Shown here: piece by piece, positions 1 through 8,199 of the stretch
Layout: each line of letters starts with the position of its first letter
Numbering within the stretch: the stretch's first letter is position 1
Assembly (NCBI GenBank): GCA_020342115.1
Contig: CP070841.1
Location: 3,486,212 to 3,525,495, forward strand
Direction of reading: 5' to 3'
DNA: 39,284 nucleotides
Origin: Spirochaetota bacterium
Lineage (GTDB): Bacteria; Spirochaetota; B62-G9; DRHN01
Position numbers and translations under genes: made by a program
Notes under the pieces: model-generated
Told to the model about the DNA's origin: nothing
Seen by the model: only the letters and a program-made list of their open reading frames with translations
Database searches by the model: none

Positions 1-2
1 CC

Positions 3-1052
3 ATGCAGGATAACGAAGATCCTTCAAGAACAGCAACTCGTCTGAAGAAGCTTTATGATGTTTCCGGTGCAGGAGATTGGATCAAAAAAGATGAGTTTAT
101 TGCTGTAAAGACTCACTTTGGAGAGCATGACAATAATACATTTCTGCATCCTATGTTCGCGAAAGTGGTCTGTGACAAAGTAAAAAATAAGGGAGCACTC
201 CCGTTTCTTGTGGAAACATCTACCTTGTACAGGGGCCAGCGTTCGAATGCTCTGGATCACCTCAAGCTTGCGCATGAGCATGGATTCGGTATTGATCGAA
301 TGCATGCACCAATTATCATGGCTGATGGTATATTCGGTGATGCTGAGATCTCGGTAAGTATAGAGGGAACGCATTTCAAAGAGGTGAAGATTGCCAGGGA
401 GATCATCAAAGCCCAGGGATTGCTGGCTTTAAGCCACTTTACAGGACATGTGATTGGTGGTTTCGGAGCAGCAATAAAGAATGTAGGGATGGGACTTGCT
501 TCGCGACGCGGAAAGCTCAAGCAGCACTCTGTAATGTCACCCCAAATAAATAAAAACAGCTGCACGGCATGCGGTGAGTGTATAAAATGGTGTCCTAAGG
601 ACACCATATCTCTTGTTGATGGCAAAGCTTATATTGACAGGAATGGCTGCATCGGGTGCGGCGAGTGCCTTGCAGTGTGCAGGTTTGAAGCTGTTATGTT
701 TGACTGGAACAGGGGAAGCAGGGCTCTTCAGGAGATGATGGCTGAGTATGTTTCAGGCATATTAAAGATCTTAAATAATAAGGCCTTTTATATAAATTTT
801 CTCCTGAACATCACCAAAGATTGTGACTGTGCAAAATCGGGAAGCAAAGTATCAAAGGATATAGGAATTGTTGCAGGGAGTGATGTTGTTGCAGTTGAAA
901 AAGCTTCGTACGATATATTCTATCGGACGATTGGTAAATACATTCAGGTGTTCACCTATCCGGAAATCAATCCGCTCTTTCAGGTGGAGCATGCTGAGAA
1001 ACTTGGTCTTGGTACAGCAGCATATGAGATAATTGAGGTGGCGGGGCAATAG
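3..1052 (+). CDS. DUF362 family 4Fe-4S ferredoxin-type protein (5' end cut by window)
   Basis: The frame is open from the first bases, and the visible ATG at position 3 is unlikely to be the true start: DUF362 proteins usually have a short beta-strand before the region that begins here, so the gene probably starts upstream of the window. The N-terminal two thirds is the DUF362 domain, with the typical stretch AVKTHFGEHDNNTFLHP. Two four-cysteine clusters follow: C187, C190, C193, C197 and C216, C219, C222, C226 (numbered from the visible Met). Each has CxxCxxCxxxC spacing, so two [4Fe-4S] clusters are expected. Members are cytoplasmic redox proteins whose partners are mostly unknown. It lies 58 bp upstream of efp on the same strand. 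I infer only an electron-transfer role. Confidence 0.85.
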   Translation: MQDNEDPSRTATRLKKLYDVSGAGDWIKKDEFIAVKTHFGEHDNNTFLHPMFAKVVCDKVKNKGALPFLVETSTLYRGQRSNALDHLKLAHEHGFGIDRMHAPIIMADGIFGDAEISVSIEGTHFKEVKIAREIIKAQGLLALSHFTGHVIGGFGAAIKNVGMGLASRRGKLKQHSVMSPQINKNSCTACGECIKWCPKDTISLVDGKAYIDRNGCIGCGECLAVCRFEAVMFDWNRGSRALQEMMAEYVSGILKILNNKAFYINFLLNITKDCDCAKSGSKVSKDIGIVAGSDVVAVEKASYDIFYRTIGKYIQVFTYPEINPLFQVEHAEKLGLGTAAYEIIEVAGQ

Positions 1053-1110
1053 CTATTGACAAATGAGAACAGCCAAACTAAACTTATGAAAAACTTTCGA
1101 GAGGTGTATC

Positions 1111-1668
1111 TTGGTATCAGCAAATGATCTGAGAAGAGGAATGATGATCAAGGTCGAAAACGAGCTTTATTCTGTTACAGGATTTCAATGGACTAAGCCT
1201 GGAAAGGGCGGTGCATTTATAAAGGCGAGGTTGAGAAATATTAAGAAGAATGCTATCATAGAAAAGACATTCAGGGCAACAGAAAAGATAGAAAACATCT
1301 ATATAGAGAAAAGAAGAATGCAGTATCTCTATTCAGACGGTGAAAGCTCGATTTTCATGGATCTGGAGAGTTTTGAGCAGGAGAGTATATCAAACTCTTT
1401 CATAGAAGAAGAGCGGAAATTTCTGAAGGAGGGACAGGAGGTTGATGTTAACTTCTACGAGTCGCAGATTATCTCTATAGAGCTTCCGCTTTTTGTTGAA
1501 CTGAAAGTTACACATACAGAACCGGGGCTCAGGGGAGATACACAGACGGCAACCTTCAAGCCCTCAACGCTTGAGACAGGTGCAAAGGTTCAGGTCCCCC
1601 TGTTTGTAAATGAGAACGATCTGGTCAAGATTGATACCAGGACAGGGGAATATATAGAGAGAGTATAG
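1111..1668 (+). CDS. efp: Elongation factor P
   Basis: EF-P binds the ribosome between the P and E sites and relieves stalling at polyproline. The 185-residue length is typical, and the three-domain order is clear: a KOW-like N-terminal barrel (about 1-65), a central OB domain (about 66-128) and a C-terminal OB domain with the family signature around TQTATFKPSTLETGAKVQVP. The exposed loop reads PGKGGAF, so the residue at the modified tip is Lys32. That fits lysine-type EF-P (beta-lysylated by EpmA, or unmodified) rather than the arginine type. The start is a TTG at 1111 with GAGGTG four bases upstream; the next residues, VSANDLRRGM, match the usual EF-P N terminus, and no ATG fits. The TPR gene follows 33 bp downstream, probably co-transcribed. 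Confidence 0.96.
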   Translation: MVSANDLRRGMMIKVENELYSVTGFQWTKPGKGGAFIKARLRNIKKNAIIEKTFRATEKIENIYIEKRRMQYLYSDGESSIFMDLESFEQESISNSFIEEERKFLKEGQEVDVNFYESQIISIELPLFVELKVTHTEPGLRGDTQTATFKPSTLETGAKVQVPLFVNENDLVKIDTRTGEYIERV

Positions 1669-1701
1669 TTTTTCTGACATTGCTCATTCTGGGATGAGGT
1701 T

Positions 1702-2796
1702 TTGGGAAAGGAAAAAGATTATAATAAGAAACAGGGCCTTCGGTACTTCAGAAAGAAGCAGTGGGTGAAGGCAATATCATTTTTAGAAAAGGCTCTTAAG
1801 GAAAATAAAAATCCGCAAGTATTTCTCTTTTTGGGTTATGCATCACTGTACACCGGGGATGTCGATGGAGCAAGGCGCTATTTTAAAGGAGGTTTACTTG
1901 AAAAAGAGGACGACCCGGACCTGCTAAAAGGCCTTGCGTATATCTATCTTAAGGATGAAAGACTGGAGGACGCAATAGGTCTATGGGGTGAAGTCCTCGA
2001 TAAGCGGCCTAGCGAGAAGATTGTCAAAAGGGCGCTGGAAAAGTTGAGAGAAACCGAAGATGTTAAAGAATTTGCCCAAAAAGCAAAACTAACGGAATTT
2101 CTCTCTCCCAGACTTCCTATCCTGGTAAAGTTAAAACCTTACCTGCTTGGTATTTATATAACTGTTGGAATCATCATTATAGGAGTTGTGTTTTATACAA
2201 CCCCGTTATACAAAAAAGCTCTCCAGAGATTCTATCCAGAAATCATCGAGCTTGATACTATAGAACTTCCCGAAGGGCCAAAAACCGAAGAGGATCAGAC
2301 ACAGGCTCTCTACTCACTGTCTGAAGAGGAAATAGAAAAAAACTTCGTTCAGGTAAAAAGATATGTCTATAAAGAAAAAATAAATTCAGCAATTATCCTT
2401 CTAAACAAGGTTATGCTTTCCAATGCCTCACCTATAGTAAAGGAGAGATTCGATATATTATACACCTACATTGATCCGCCAGATCCTCTCTCCATTGACT
2501 ACAACCCGCAATTCCATGAGATCATCAAAGAGCCGGGTATATATATGGGGGCTTATGTGTTATGGACAGGAAGGATAGCAAATCTGAAGAAGGAGAAGGA
2601 GAGTGCTCACTTTGACCTTCTTGTAAACTATGAGGATCAGGATACAATTGAAGGAATTGCACATGTAGACATAGACGGCGTGTACTATATCGAGAATCGT
2701 CAATCAGTAGAAGTATTCGGTTCCTATGAGAAGTATGATACTGAAACGGGCAAGCTTCTTATCCGCGGTATATTGATCAGGGACCTAAGATTATAA
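1702..2796 (+). CDS. TPR-repeat protein with one membrane helix and a C-terminal OB-like domain
   Basis: A 364-residue hypothetical membrane protein. Residues about 8-110 form tetratricopeptide repeats (for example GLRYFRKKQWVKAISFLEKA and the following LGYASLYTGDVDGARRYFKG). A single hydrophobic helix lies at about 146-168, followed by an acidic linker. The last 80 residues look beta-rich and OB-like (GAYVLWTGRIANL, then VEVFGSYEKYD). The TPR part precedes the helix and there is no signal peptide, so the repeats are probably cytoplasmic and the C-terminal part periplasmic. The start is TTG at 1702, preceded by GATGAGG. It follows efp by 33 bp. I do not know its function; TPR domains generally mediate protein-protein contacts. 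Confidence 0.8.
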   Translation: MGKEKDYNKKQGLRYFRKKQWVKAISFLEKALKENKNPQVFLFLGYASLYTGDVDGARRYFKGGLLEKEDDPDLLKGLAYIYLKDERLEDAIGLWGEVLDKRPSEKIVKRALEKLRETEDVKEFAQKAKLTEFLSPRLPILVKLKPYLLGIYITVGIIIIGVVFYTTPLYKKALQRFYPEIIELDTIELPEGPKTEEDQTQALYSLSEEEIEKNFVQVKRYVYKEKINSAIILLNKVMLSNASPIVKERFDILYTYIDPPDPLSIDYNPQFHEIIKEPGIYMGAYVLWTGRIANLKKEKESAHFDLLVNYEDQDTIEGIAHVDIDGVYYIENRQSVEVFGSYEKYDTETGKLLIRGILIRDLRL

Positions 2797-2874
2797 TTGT
2801 ATTTTCAAATCCATTATACATGTATAGGTAAAATATAAAAAGGTATGTAATTCAGCCTTAAACTCGTAATTAAG

Positions 2875-3870
2875 TCAGCCTGGAACGATCCTTCCGTCGG
2901 ACTCGACACGAGCTATGGAAGACAGACCTGAATACGCTGTTGCGATCACCTGAGCTTCAATGGTTTTTCCTTCATCGAGGTGGCCGCAAGTACCTTTGCT
3001 CTTTGCAGCTTCTAGGTCGTAAGGAAAGCCAGTGGATGGCTCCAGGATGGCTGTGTATAGACCGCGCCATCCTCCAAGAGCTCTGAATAGCCAAACATGT
3101 GGGAACACACTTTTCTGAAATGTGAGTGCGAAACCTGTCATTGAGCTTCTATCAGTAGCCGCATACCAGCCCTCTTCAATATCGATCAAATAATGCATGT
3201 CTGCTGAAGCACTCTCTTTTGGAACGATCTGCCTGAGATCTGCCTTCTCTCCATTGTGGGAGATAACATAGGGCCACCTGAAACTGCGATTAGCCTGGAA
3301 TCGGTCCTCACGCCATGGATCAGTCATTCCAGTGATTGCTGGAACATCGAGCCATGTGTGGGGGGTCACTTCAAGGGCAGGATGAATATTCCAAAGAAAA
3401 TCAATGGGAGTGGTACCAAGGTTCGTAAAAGAGTACATAATGCGAATGAAGGGATCTCTATTTTCTAAGCAGATCGTCTTCTCGAACCTGGTAGGCAATA
3501 CCCTTCCGTGGACGATAAAACGAACTTCACATCGATTGGCGCTTGATGTAAGGATTTCCCAGTATGTGGGCTGAGACCAGATCTCTCCATGATCGGGTAA
3601 AAGGGCACCATCAGGAGCTTTTGCAGGCAGATCGTTCGGGATAAGCTCATCCCATCCACCAGACCAGTTGTCATCAAACGATGCACCAAAGGGTTGTCGT
3701 GCAGGAAGGATATGGGGATGATGCCATAAAAGATTACGATCTGACGGCTTATATATGAAACTGTAGATCTTTGCGCCTAACTCTGGAAGGACATCAATAC
3801 ACAACACTTCATTCTCTATTCGTACTAAGCGAAGACCGTGATACTGCCAGTTAGTGTCAATTCTTGTCAT
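2875..3870 (-). CDS. Aldose-1-epimerase-fold (galactose mutarotase-like) protein
   Basis: This 331-residue protein has the pattern of the galactose-mutarotase-like beta-sandwich superfamily (DUF5107/DUF4432-type relatives). The N-terminal segment PELGAKIYSFIYKPSDRNLLWH is the usual strand pair with a conserved glycine-alanine-lysine. DHGEIWSQPT resembles the substrate-site histidine region, FLWNIHPALEV carries a second conserved histidine, and LEPSTGFPYDL resembles the C-terminal 'ExxTg' motif with its catalytic-type glutamate. There is no signal peptide, so it is cytoplasmic. Such proteins interconvert sugar anomers or simply bind sugars. It starts 60 bp downstream of the TIM-barrel isomerase on the same strand, probably as the second gene of a two-gene operon. 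The exact substrate is unknown. Confidence 0.75.
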   Translation of the reverse strand: MTRIDTNWQYHGLRLVRIENEVLCIDVLPELGAKIYSFIYKPSDRNLLWHHPHILPARQPFGASFDDNWSGGWDELIPNDLPAKAPDGALLPDHGEIWSQPTYWEILTSSANRCEVRFIVHGRVLPTRFEKTICLENRDPFIRIMYSFTNLGTTPIDFLWNIHPALEVTPHTWLDVPAITGMTDPWREDRFQANRSFRWPYVISHNGEKADLRQIVPKESASADMHYLIDIEEGWYAATDRSSMTGFALTFQKSVFPHVWLFRALGGWRGLYTAILEPSTGFPYDLEAAKSKGTCGHLDEGKTIEAQVIATAYSGLSSIARVESDGRIVPG

Positions 3871-3930
3871 CTGATAGTTTCCTATCCATTATTCATGTAT
3901 CGTTGATATTCTTATAGAGGTCTCTGTGAC

Positions 3931-4740
3931 TCATTTGAATAATGTCATTGTTTTTTTAAGTGATTCTTTATGATCCATGGTAGGCCAATATTCCAGCCCA
4001 ATAAGTCCTTTGTATCCTGTTTTATCGATTTCTCTGACAATATATTGATAGTTTAACTCGCAGTTAACAGGCTCATTTCTTCCGGGAACACCTGCTATAT
4101 GGAAATGTCCGATATATTGAATATTTTCTTGTATAAATGAAGTAACGTTTCCCTTCATGATTTGCATATGGTAGATGTCATACAGCATTTTCGCGTTTTT
4201 ATGATTTACTTCTTTTAAAACCTTTAGAGCAATCTCGGGGTCATCCAGAAAACAATCAGGATGATCTACTTTGGTATTCCATGGTTCTAAAAGTAATGTA
4301 ATGTCTTCCCTTTCGCATATTTTCATAGTAAGCAGGAGAGTTTCGATCATGTTTTCTATTGCTTCTTCTTTACCAATATCTTTCTTTTTATTCCCACTTG
4401 CGCTTATGAGCTGTTTACAATCCAGCTTCTTTGCAAAAGATATCATTTCTTCAAGGTTATCGAGAATTTTATTCCTGTCATGTTTATCAATCAGGGATGC
4501 CATGATGCCTCCATCCGGGTGGTTGAAGACAAAATCGGAGACTTTTAGATTAAATTTTTCATTGAGTTCTGCTATCATATCAAAGTCTTTTGGCTCATCG
4601 ATCAATTTTTTGCCATCGAAACGTGCATTGTGAAACCAGAATTCGTATGATTTAAAGCCTATTCTATAGATCCTCTCTATTCGTTTTTCATAGTCGAGAT
4701 CAGAAAAAAATGTTTCAATACACACTCCTATTTCTGACAT
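3931..4740 (-). CDS. Hydroxypyruvate isomerase-like TIM-barrel sugar isomerase
   Basis: A 269-residue xylose-isomerase-like TIM barrel. Motifs match the Hyi/OtnI group closely: LLLEPWNTK (metal-binding Glu), MLYDIYHMQIMKGN (metal-binding Asp), GHFHIAGVPGRNEP (His) and GLIGLEYWPT (second Glu). Known members isomerise hydroxypyruvate/tartronate semialdehyde or 2-oxo-tetronates. I chose the ATG at 4740 although the frame stays open to 4842. AGGAGGTCC-type Shine-Dalgarno sequence sits just upstream, the sequence from MSEIGVCIETFF on is what the family starts with, and the longer form would begin upstream of the promoter found at 4799-4826. It lies divergently from the binding-protein gene at 4945, so it probably serves the same pathway. 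Substrate is inferred from family only. Confidence 0.85.
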   Translation of the reverse strand: MSEIGVCIETFFSDLDYEKRIERIYRIGFKSYEFWFHNARFDGKKLIDEPKDFDMIAELNEKFNLKVSDFVFNHPDGGIMASLIDKHDRNKILDNLEEMISFAKKLDCKQLISASGNKKKDIGKEEAIENMIETLLLTMKICEREDITLLLEPWNTKVDHPDCFLDDPEIALKVLKEVNHKNAKMLYDIYHMQIMKGNVTSFIQENIQYIGHFHIAGVPGRNEPVNCELNYQYIVREIDKTGYKGLIGLEYWPTMDHKESLKKTMTLFK

Positions 4741-4798
4741 ACAGGACCTCCAGTTGCTTTGTAGATTCATTGGTAAAGTCAAAATCGGGGGTAAAAAC

Positions 4799-4826
4799 AG
4801 TATAGCAGTTCCAATGAACCAGTCAA
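4799..4826 (-). promoter_or_regulatory. Sigma-70-type promoter for the isomerase/epimerase pair
   Basis: Read on the minus strand, TTGACT (4826-4821) is followed after 16 bases by TATACT (4804-4799). That is five of six matches in each box. It lies 59 bases upstream of the ATG at 4740. Confidence 0.65.
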
Positions 4827-4875
4827 TTATAAATCTATGCAATAAATTAAAAATATTCAGTAAACATATTAATGT

Positions 4876-4904
4876 TTGACAAAATAATTATATTAATTAA
4901 TAAT
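4876..4904 (+). promoter_or_regulatory. Probable promoter of the first transporter operon
   Basis: A perfect TTGACA at 4876-4881 is followed after 17 bases by AATAAT (4899-4904) in a very A/T-rich stretch. The binding-protein ATG is at 4945, giving a leader of roughly 35 bases. Several A/T palindromic bits (TTAATTAA) overlap the spacer and could be operator sequence, but no regulator gene is nearby. Confidence 0.5.
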
Positions 4905-4944
4905 ACAAATATGAAGAGTAAAAAAATTTAAGGAGGTTATTACT

Positions 4945-6309
4945 ATGAGAAAAACAAGAATGTTTATGATTTTCTTTTTTGCCCTTGTGCTGCTCTTCTC
5001 GATTACCATTGTATTTGCTGGCAATGGAGAAGAGGAGGAAGGGACATCAGAGTCAGTGGAAAAGGGGCCTGAACCTGTAGAGCTTGTTTTCTGGTGGTGG
5101 GGCCAGCAGGAAGCACCTGGGCTCGAAGATTGGGTGAATGAAACTGTTGAGCTTTTTGAAAAGGAGTATCCCCATATCACTGTTGAGACTGTTCTCCAGG
5201 CAACTGAGAACGTGATCGATGACTTTATTACTGCATCTGCTGCTGGAACTCCTCCTGACCTCCAGTACTTCTGGAACGGTATCTATCATCAGGAGCAGGT
5301 ATGGATGGGCTACATCGAACCTCTCAATGACTGGATCCCGGCAGAAGAGTTGAAACATATGTATGCTTCCGAGCTTTCAAACTTTCAGGGCAAACAGTAC
5401 AGGGCAGGTTGGTATCTCCTTCCCATGACCTGGATTTACAACAAAAAGCTATTTAAAGAAGCGGGGGTGCCTGCGAACATGACACCTCCGAAGACCTGGG
5501 ATGAGTTCATTAAGGTGTGTGAAATGCTTAAAAAAGCTGGTATCATCCCTATTGGCGCTGGTTTCAAAGATGGATGGTGGGGTGAGCACAACACAGGACA
5601 TGGTCTGGTTCAACAAGAAGACCACGTTGCGGATACTACTAAACTCCTTGTCGGTGAGTATAAGTGGTCCAATCCTCGATGGCATGAGCACTGGAAGCGG
5701 CTTGAGCAACTCATAAATGCTGATTACATCAATGATGATGCGAATTCTCTTGAGCTCTATCCAGGCATGGAGCTTCTTTTAACAGGGAAATGTGCCATGA
5801 CCCAGAGCATCGGGAGCTATGTGCCTGAAGCCGAGAAACAACTTGGTGTTGAGAACGTTGGAGTAATGAAATACCCCACATTTGGCATAGGAAAGCTGGC
5901 AGAGATGCCAATAATGGATGTTCAGGGAGTTGGTATATCTTCTCAGTCGAAGCATAAAAAGGAAGCGGCCGAGTTTATTAGATTCATGCACAGACCTGAC
6001 CGTCTTACCGCAATGTGGGAGATGGTTAAAATATTTCCAGCGAATGATACCTGGGATGGGGAGAAGTATATCGAAGGACCGAATCTGCGCACAATGTGGA
6101 CATGGTTTCAAGGGGAAAACACAGCCTGGATCCCAAACATGATAGCGTGGGCCTTTGATTCAGAGGTCATGCATGTGGCTCCACAGATGATGATGACAGG
6201 AGCAACCACGGATGATATTGTAAAGCTGGCAGAGGAGGTTATTGCCCGCTGGAAAGAGGAAAATCCAGACCTTCTTGAAAGCCATAAGAAGTGGGCAGGC
6301 GTCAAGTAA
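4945..6309 (+). CDS. ABC transporter extracellular solute-binding protein (CUT1 type)
   Basis: A 454-residue family 1 solute-binding protein, MalE-like. Residues 1-25 are a classic signal peptide (basic start, long Phe/Leu/Val core, VFA cleavage before GNGEEE) with no lipobox cysteine, so the mature protein should be free in a periplasm. A short acidic linker follows, then the usual start of the fold (ELVFWWWGQQ). Later come TPPDLQYFWNG, GWYLLPMTWIYNKKLF and KTWDEFIKVC, typical of sugar-binding members. AGGAGG is eight bases before the ATG. It is the first gene of the long operon and is paralogous to the protein at 17516. Related systems bind oligosaccharides or glycosides; the ligand here is unknown, and the unusually Trp-rich sequence could suit an aromatic cage. 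Confidence 0.92.
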   Translation: MRKTRMFMIFFFALVLLFSITIVFAGNGEEEEGTSESVEKGPEPVELVFWWWGQQEAPGLEDWVNETVELFEKEYPHITVETVLQATENVIDDFITASAAGTPPDLQYFWNGIYHQEQVWMGYIEPLNDWIPAEELKHMYASELSNFQGKQYRAGWYLLPMTWIYNKKLFKEAGVPANMTPPKTWDEFIKVCEMLKKAGIIPIGAGFKDGWWGEHNTGHGLVQQEDHVADTTKLLVGEYKWSNPRWHEHWKRLEQLINADYINDDANSLELYPGMELLLTGKCAMTQSIGSYVPEAEKQLGVENVGVMKYPTFGIGKLAEMPIMDVQGVGISSQSKHKKEAAEFIRFMHRPDRLTAMWEMVKIFPANDTWDGEKYIEGPNLRTMWTWFQGENTAWIPNMIAWAFDSEVMHVAPQMMMTGATTDDIVKLAEEVIARWKEENPDLLESHKKWAGVK

Positions 6310-6346
6310 GTATTATACACTAAATAGTATTAAACTGGAGAAGAAG

Positions 6347-6367
6347 GGGGCTCTGTTTTAGAGCCCC
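6347..6367 (+). other. Stem-loop between binding-protein and permease genes
   Basis: GGGGCTCT pairs perfectly with AGAGCCCC around a five-base loop (8 bp stem). It lies 38 bases after the binding-protein stop and 11 bases before the permease ATG. The bases after it are TTATAATTA rather than a T-run. It is more likely a partial terminator or RNA-stabilising hairpin that raises binding-protein output over permease than a full stop. A similar element lies at 18861-18892. Confidence 0.7.
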
Positions 6368-6378
6368 TTATAATTATT

Positions 6379-7251
6379 ATGATCAGATACAAATGGTGGC
6401 AGCCTCTATTGTATCTTACGCCGATGGGACTCGCAATTCTTTTTGTGTACGGTTATCCTATTATTAGACTTTTTGATTTCTCTATGAGGAGAATCAGAGG
6501 GGCGAGTGGCCCATTTATAGGTTTTGACAACTACAGATTTGTTCTGCGAAACCCTATTTTTCAGGAAGCAGTCAGGCATAACCTGTTTCTCCTTGTCGGT
6601 GTCCCGATTCTTATTATTATTGCCCTGATCTTTGCTTCACTGCTGTTTGAGCAGCTTAAAGGATGGAAGTTTTATCGTTTCGCATTTTTTTTACCATACA
6701 TTCTTGCAGTTCCTGTGATAGGGATTGTTTTCAGTTATCTGCTGATGCTTCATGGAGCGTTAAACGAAACTCTGAGGTTTCTTCGCCTTGATTTTCTGGC
6801 TCTTGACTGGATAGGGAGTCCAAACATTGCCTTAAAAACTCTCCTTGCTATTATAGTCTGGAAGGAGATGGGGTTTGGCATAGTGCTTTTTTTTGCTCGG
6901 CTTATGAGTGTTTCTGAAGAAATATACGATGCTGCAAAGATCGACGGTGCAAACTGGTGGCAGACGCTCTGGTATATAACAATACCACAGCTTCAAATAG
7001 TAATAGAATTCTTTGCAATTGTAACAATAATCAACCTGCTTTCATGGATTTTCGCCTATGTCTATACGATAACAAGAGGAGGTCCAGGCACATCGACACA
7101 GGTAATGGAACTATGGATTTTTAATAAAGTGGCTCGTGGTGCACCAAATCCCGGCATGGGTGCGGCCGCTTCGGTCATACTGTTTCTTGGAACAATTGTT
7201 CTCATATTTACCCTCCTGCGACTCAGAATGAGGGTGGGAGAAGAAGAATGA
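6379..7251 (+). CDS. Sugar ABC transporter permease (MalF/UgpA type)
   Basis: A 290-residue inner-membrane permease with about six hydrophobic helices (first at about 10-30). The cytoplasmic EAA loop that docks on the ATPase lies near residues 182-205 (IYDAAKIDGANWWQTLWYITIP). The N-terminal signature GYPIIRLFDFSM and the FIGFDNYRFV segment are characteristic of CUT1 permeases. The ATG at 6379 fits homologues, although no strong Shine-Dalgarno is seen because the hairpin occupies that region. The next permease overlaps its stop by four bases (ATGA), implying translational coupling. No ATPase is encoded nearby, so a shared MsmK/UgpC-type ATPase elsewhere is likely. Confidence 0.92.
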   Translation: MIRYKWWQPLLYLTPMGLAILFVYGYPIIRLFDFSMRRIRGASGPFIGFDNYRFVLRNPIFQEAVRHNLFLLVGVPILIIIALIFASLLFEQLKGWKFYRFAFFLPYILAVPVIGIVFSYLLMLHGALNETLRFLRLDFLALDWIGSPNIALKTLLAIIVWKEMGFGIVLFFARLMSVSEEIYDAAKIDGANWWQTLWYITIPQLQIVIEFFAIVTIINLLSWIFAYVYTITRGGPGTSTQVMELWIFNKVARGAPNPGMGAAASVILFLGTIVLIFTLLRLRMRVGEEE

Positions 7252-8105
7252 AAGAAATGAGCAAGAGAACTGGAGTTAGTTTCGAAAGAGCTACTCAAAA
7301 GGCAATAAAGCAATTGCTGCTCATCATAGTGGCATTTATTGCCCTTTATCCACTCTACTGGTTGATCATCACTGCATTTAAGACTCAGGCAGATTACCTG
7401 GTTAACAAATTTGGCCTCCCGTGGCCAATAATGATAGGTAACATAGTAACCGCTTTAAGGGGAGGACGTTTTGCAAGATGGTTTTTAAACTCAACGATAA
7501 TTACAGCAGGTTCAACACTTGCGGGAACAACAATCGCCTGCCTTGCTGCATTCGCTTTTGCAAAAATGCCCTTCAGAGGAAGCAATGCAATACTCAATTT
7601 TGTCATCTCTCTGATGGTGGTGCCTCCTGTTGTGATGATTGTACCACTCTTCATTCTTTACGCCCAGATCGGGTTTACGTCCACCTATCAGGGCATTATT
7701 GTTCTCTACGTTGGGCTTACGATGCCTTTTTCTGTATATCTGCTCACGAACTTTTTCAAAACGATTCCTCATGATATAGTCGACTCTGCAATGATGGATG
7801 GATGCAGCCATTTTGGAATATTGTGGCGTATATACGTTCCCCTTTCAGCACCAGCTTTGGTAACCCTTATTATTGTCAATGCTCTCTGGATATGGAACGA
7901 ACTGCTCCTCGCATTGGTATTTCTACCAAAAGATAAGATGAGAACCCTTATGGTAGGAATAACCGCATTTAGATCGAGGCTTAACCTCGATATTCCTGTA
8001 ACAATGGCTGGATTGTTGTTGAGCACATTGCCGATGATAATACTCTATGTTGTTTTTCAGCGATTCTTTATCCGTGGACTCACCGCTGGTGCAACAAAAG
8101 GCTGA
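7248..8105 (+). CDS. Sugar ABC transporter permease (MalG/UgpE type)
   Basis: A 285-residue partner permease. An N-terminal membrane helix (LLLIIVAFIALYPLYWLIITAF) is followed by the CUT1 signature KTQADYL and FxLPWP, then five more helices. The EAA loop is at about 177-197, reading DSAMMDGCSHFGILWRIYVP, with the canonical Glu-Ala-Ala reduced to Asp-Ser-Ala but the DG retained. It ends with FIRGLTAGATKG, typical of the family. The ATG at 7248 overlaps the previous stop as ATGA; a second in-frame ATG occurs three codons in. It forms a heterodimer with the preceding permease. The next gene begins 94 bp downstream. Confidence 0.92.
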   Translation: MKEMSKRTGVSFERATQKAIKQLLLIIVAFIALYPLYWLIITAFKTQADYLVNKFGLPWPIMIGNIVTALRGGRFARWFLNSTIITAGSTLAGTTIACLAAFAFAKMPFRGSNAILNFVISLMVVPPVVMIVPLFILYAQIGFTSTYQGIIVLYVGLTMPFSVYLLTNFFKTIPHDIVDSAMMDGCSHFGILWRIYVPLSAPALVTLIIVNALWIWNELLLALVFLPKDKMRTLMVGITAFRSRLNLDIPVTMAGLLLSTLPMIILYVVFQRFFIRGLTAGATKG

Positions 8106-8199
8106 TTGGCTAACCTTCTAATAGTTCTTGAGAGATCTCGTCTTCATTTCGATAGTATGAAGAATTGTATTAAGAAGTATAGAAAGAGGAAATAGTAAC

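Noticed and set aside
4741-4842. Longer N terminus for the hydroxypyruvate-isomerase-like protein
   Set aside because: The frame is open to 4842, but a good Shine-Dalgarno is placed for the ATG at 4740 and the extension would overlap or precede the promoter at 4799-4826.
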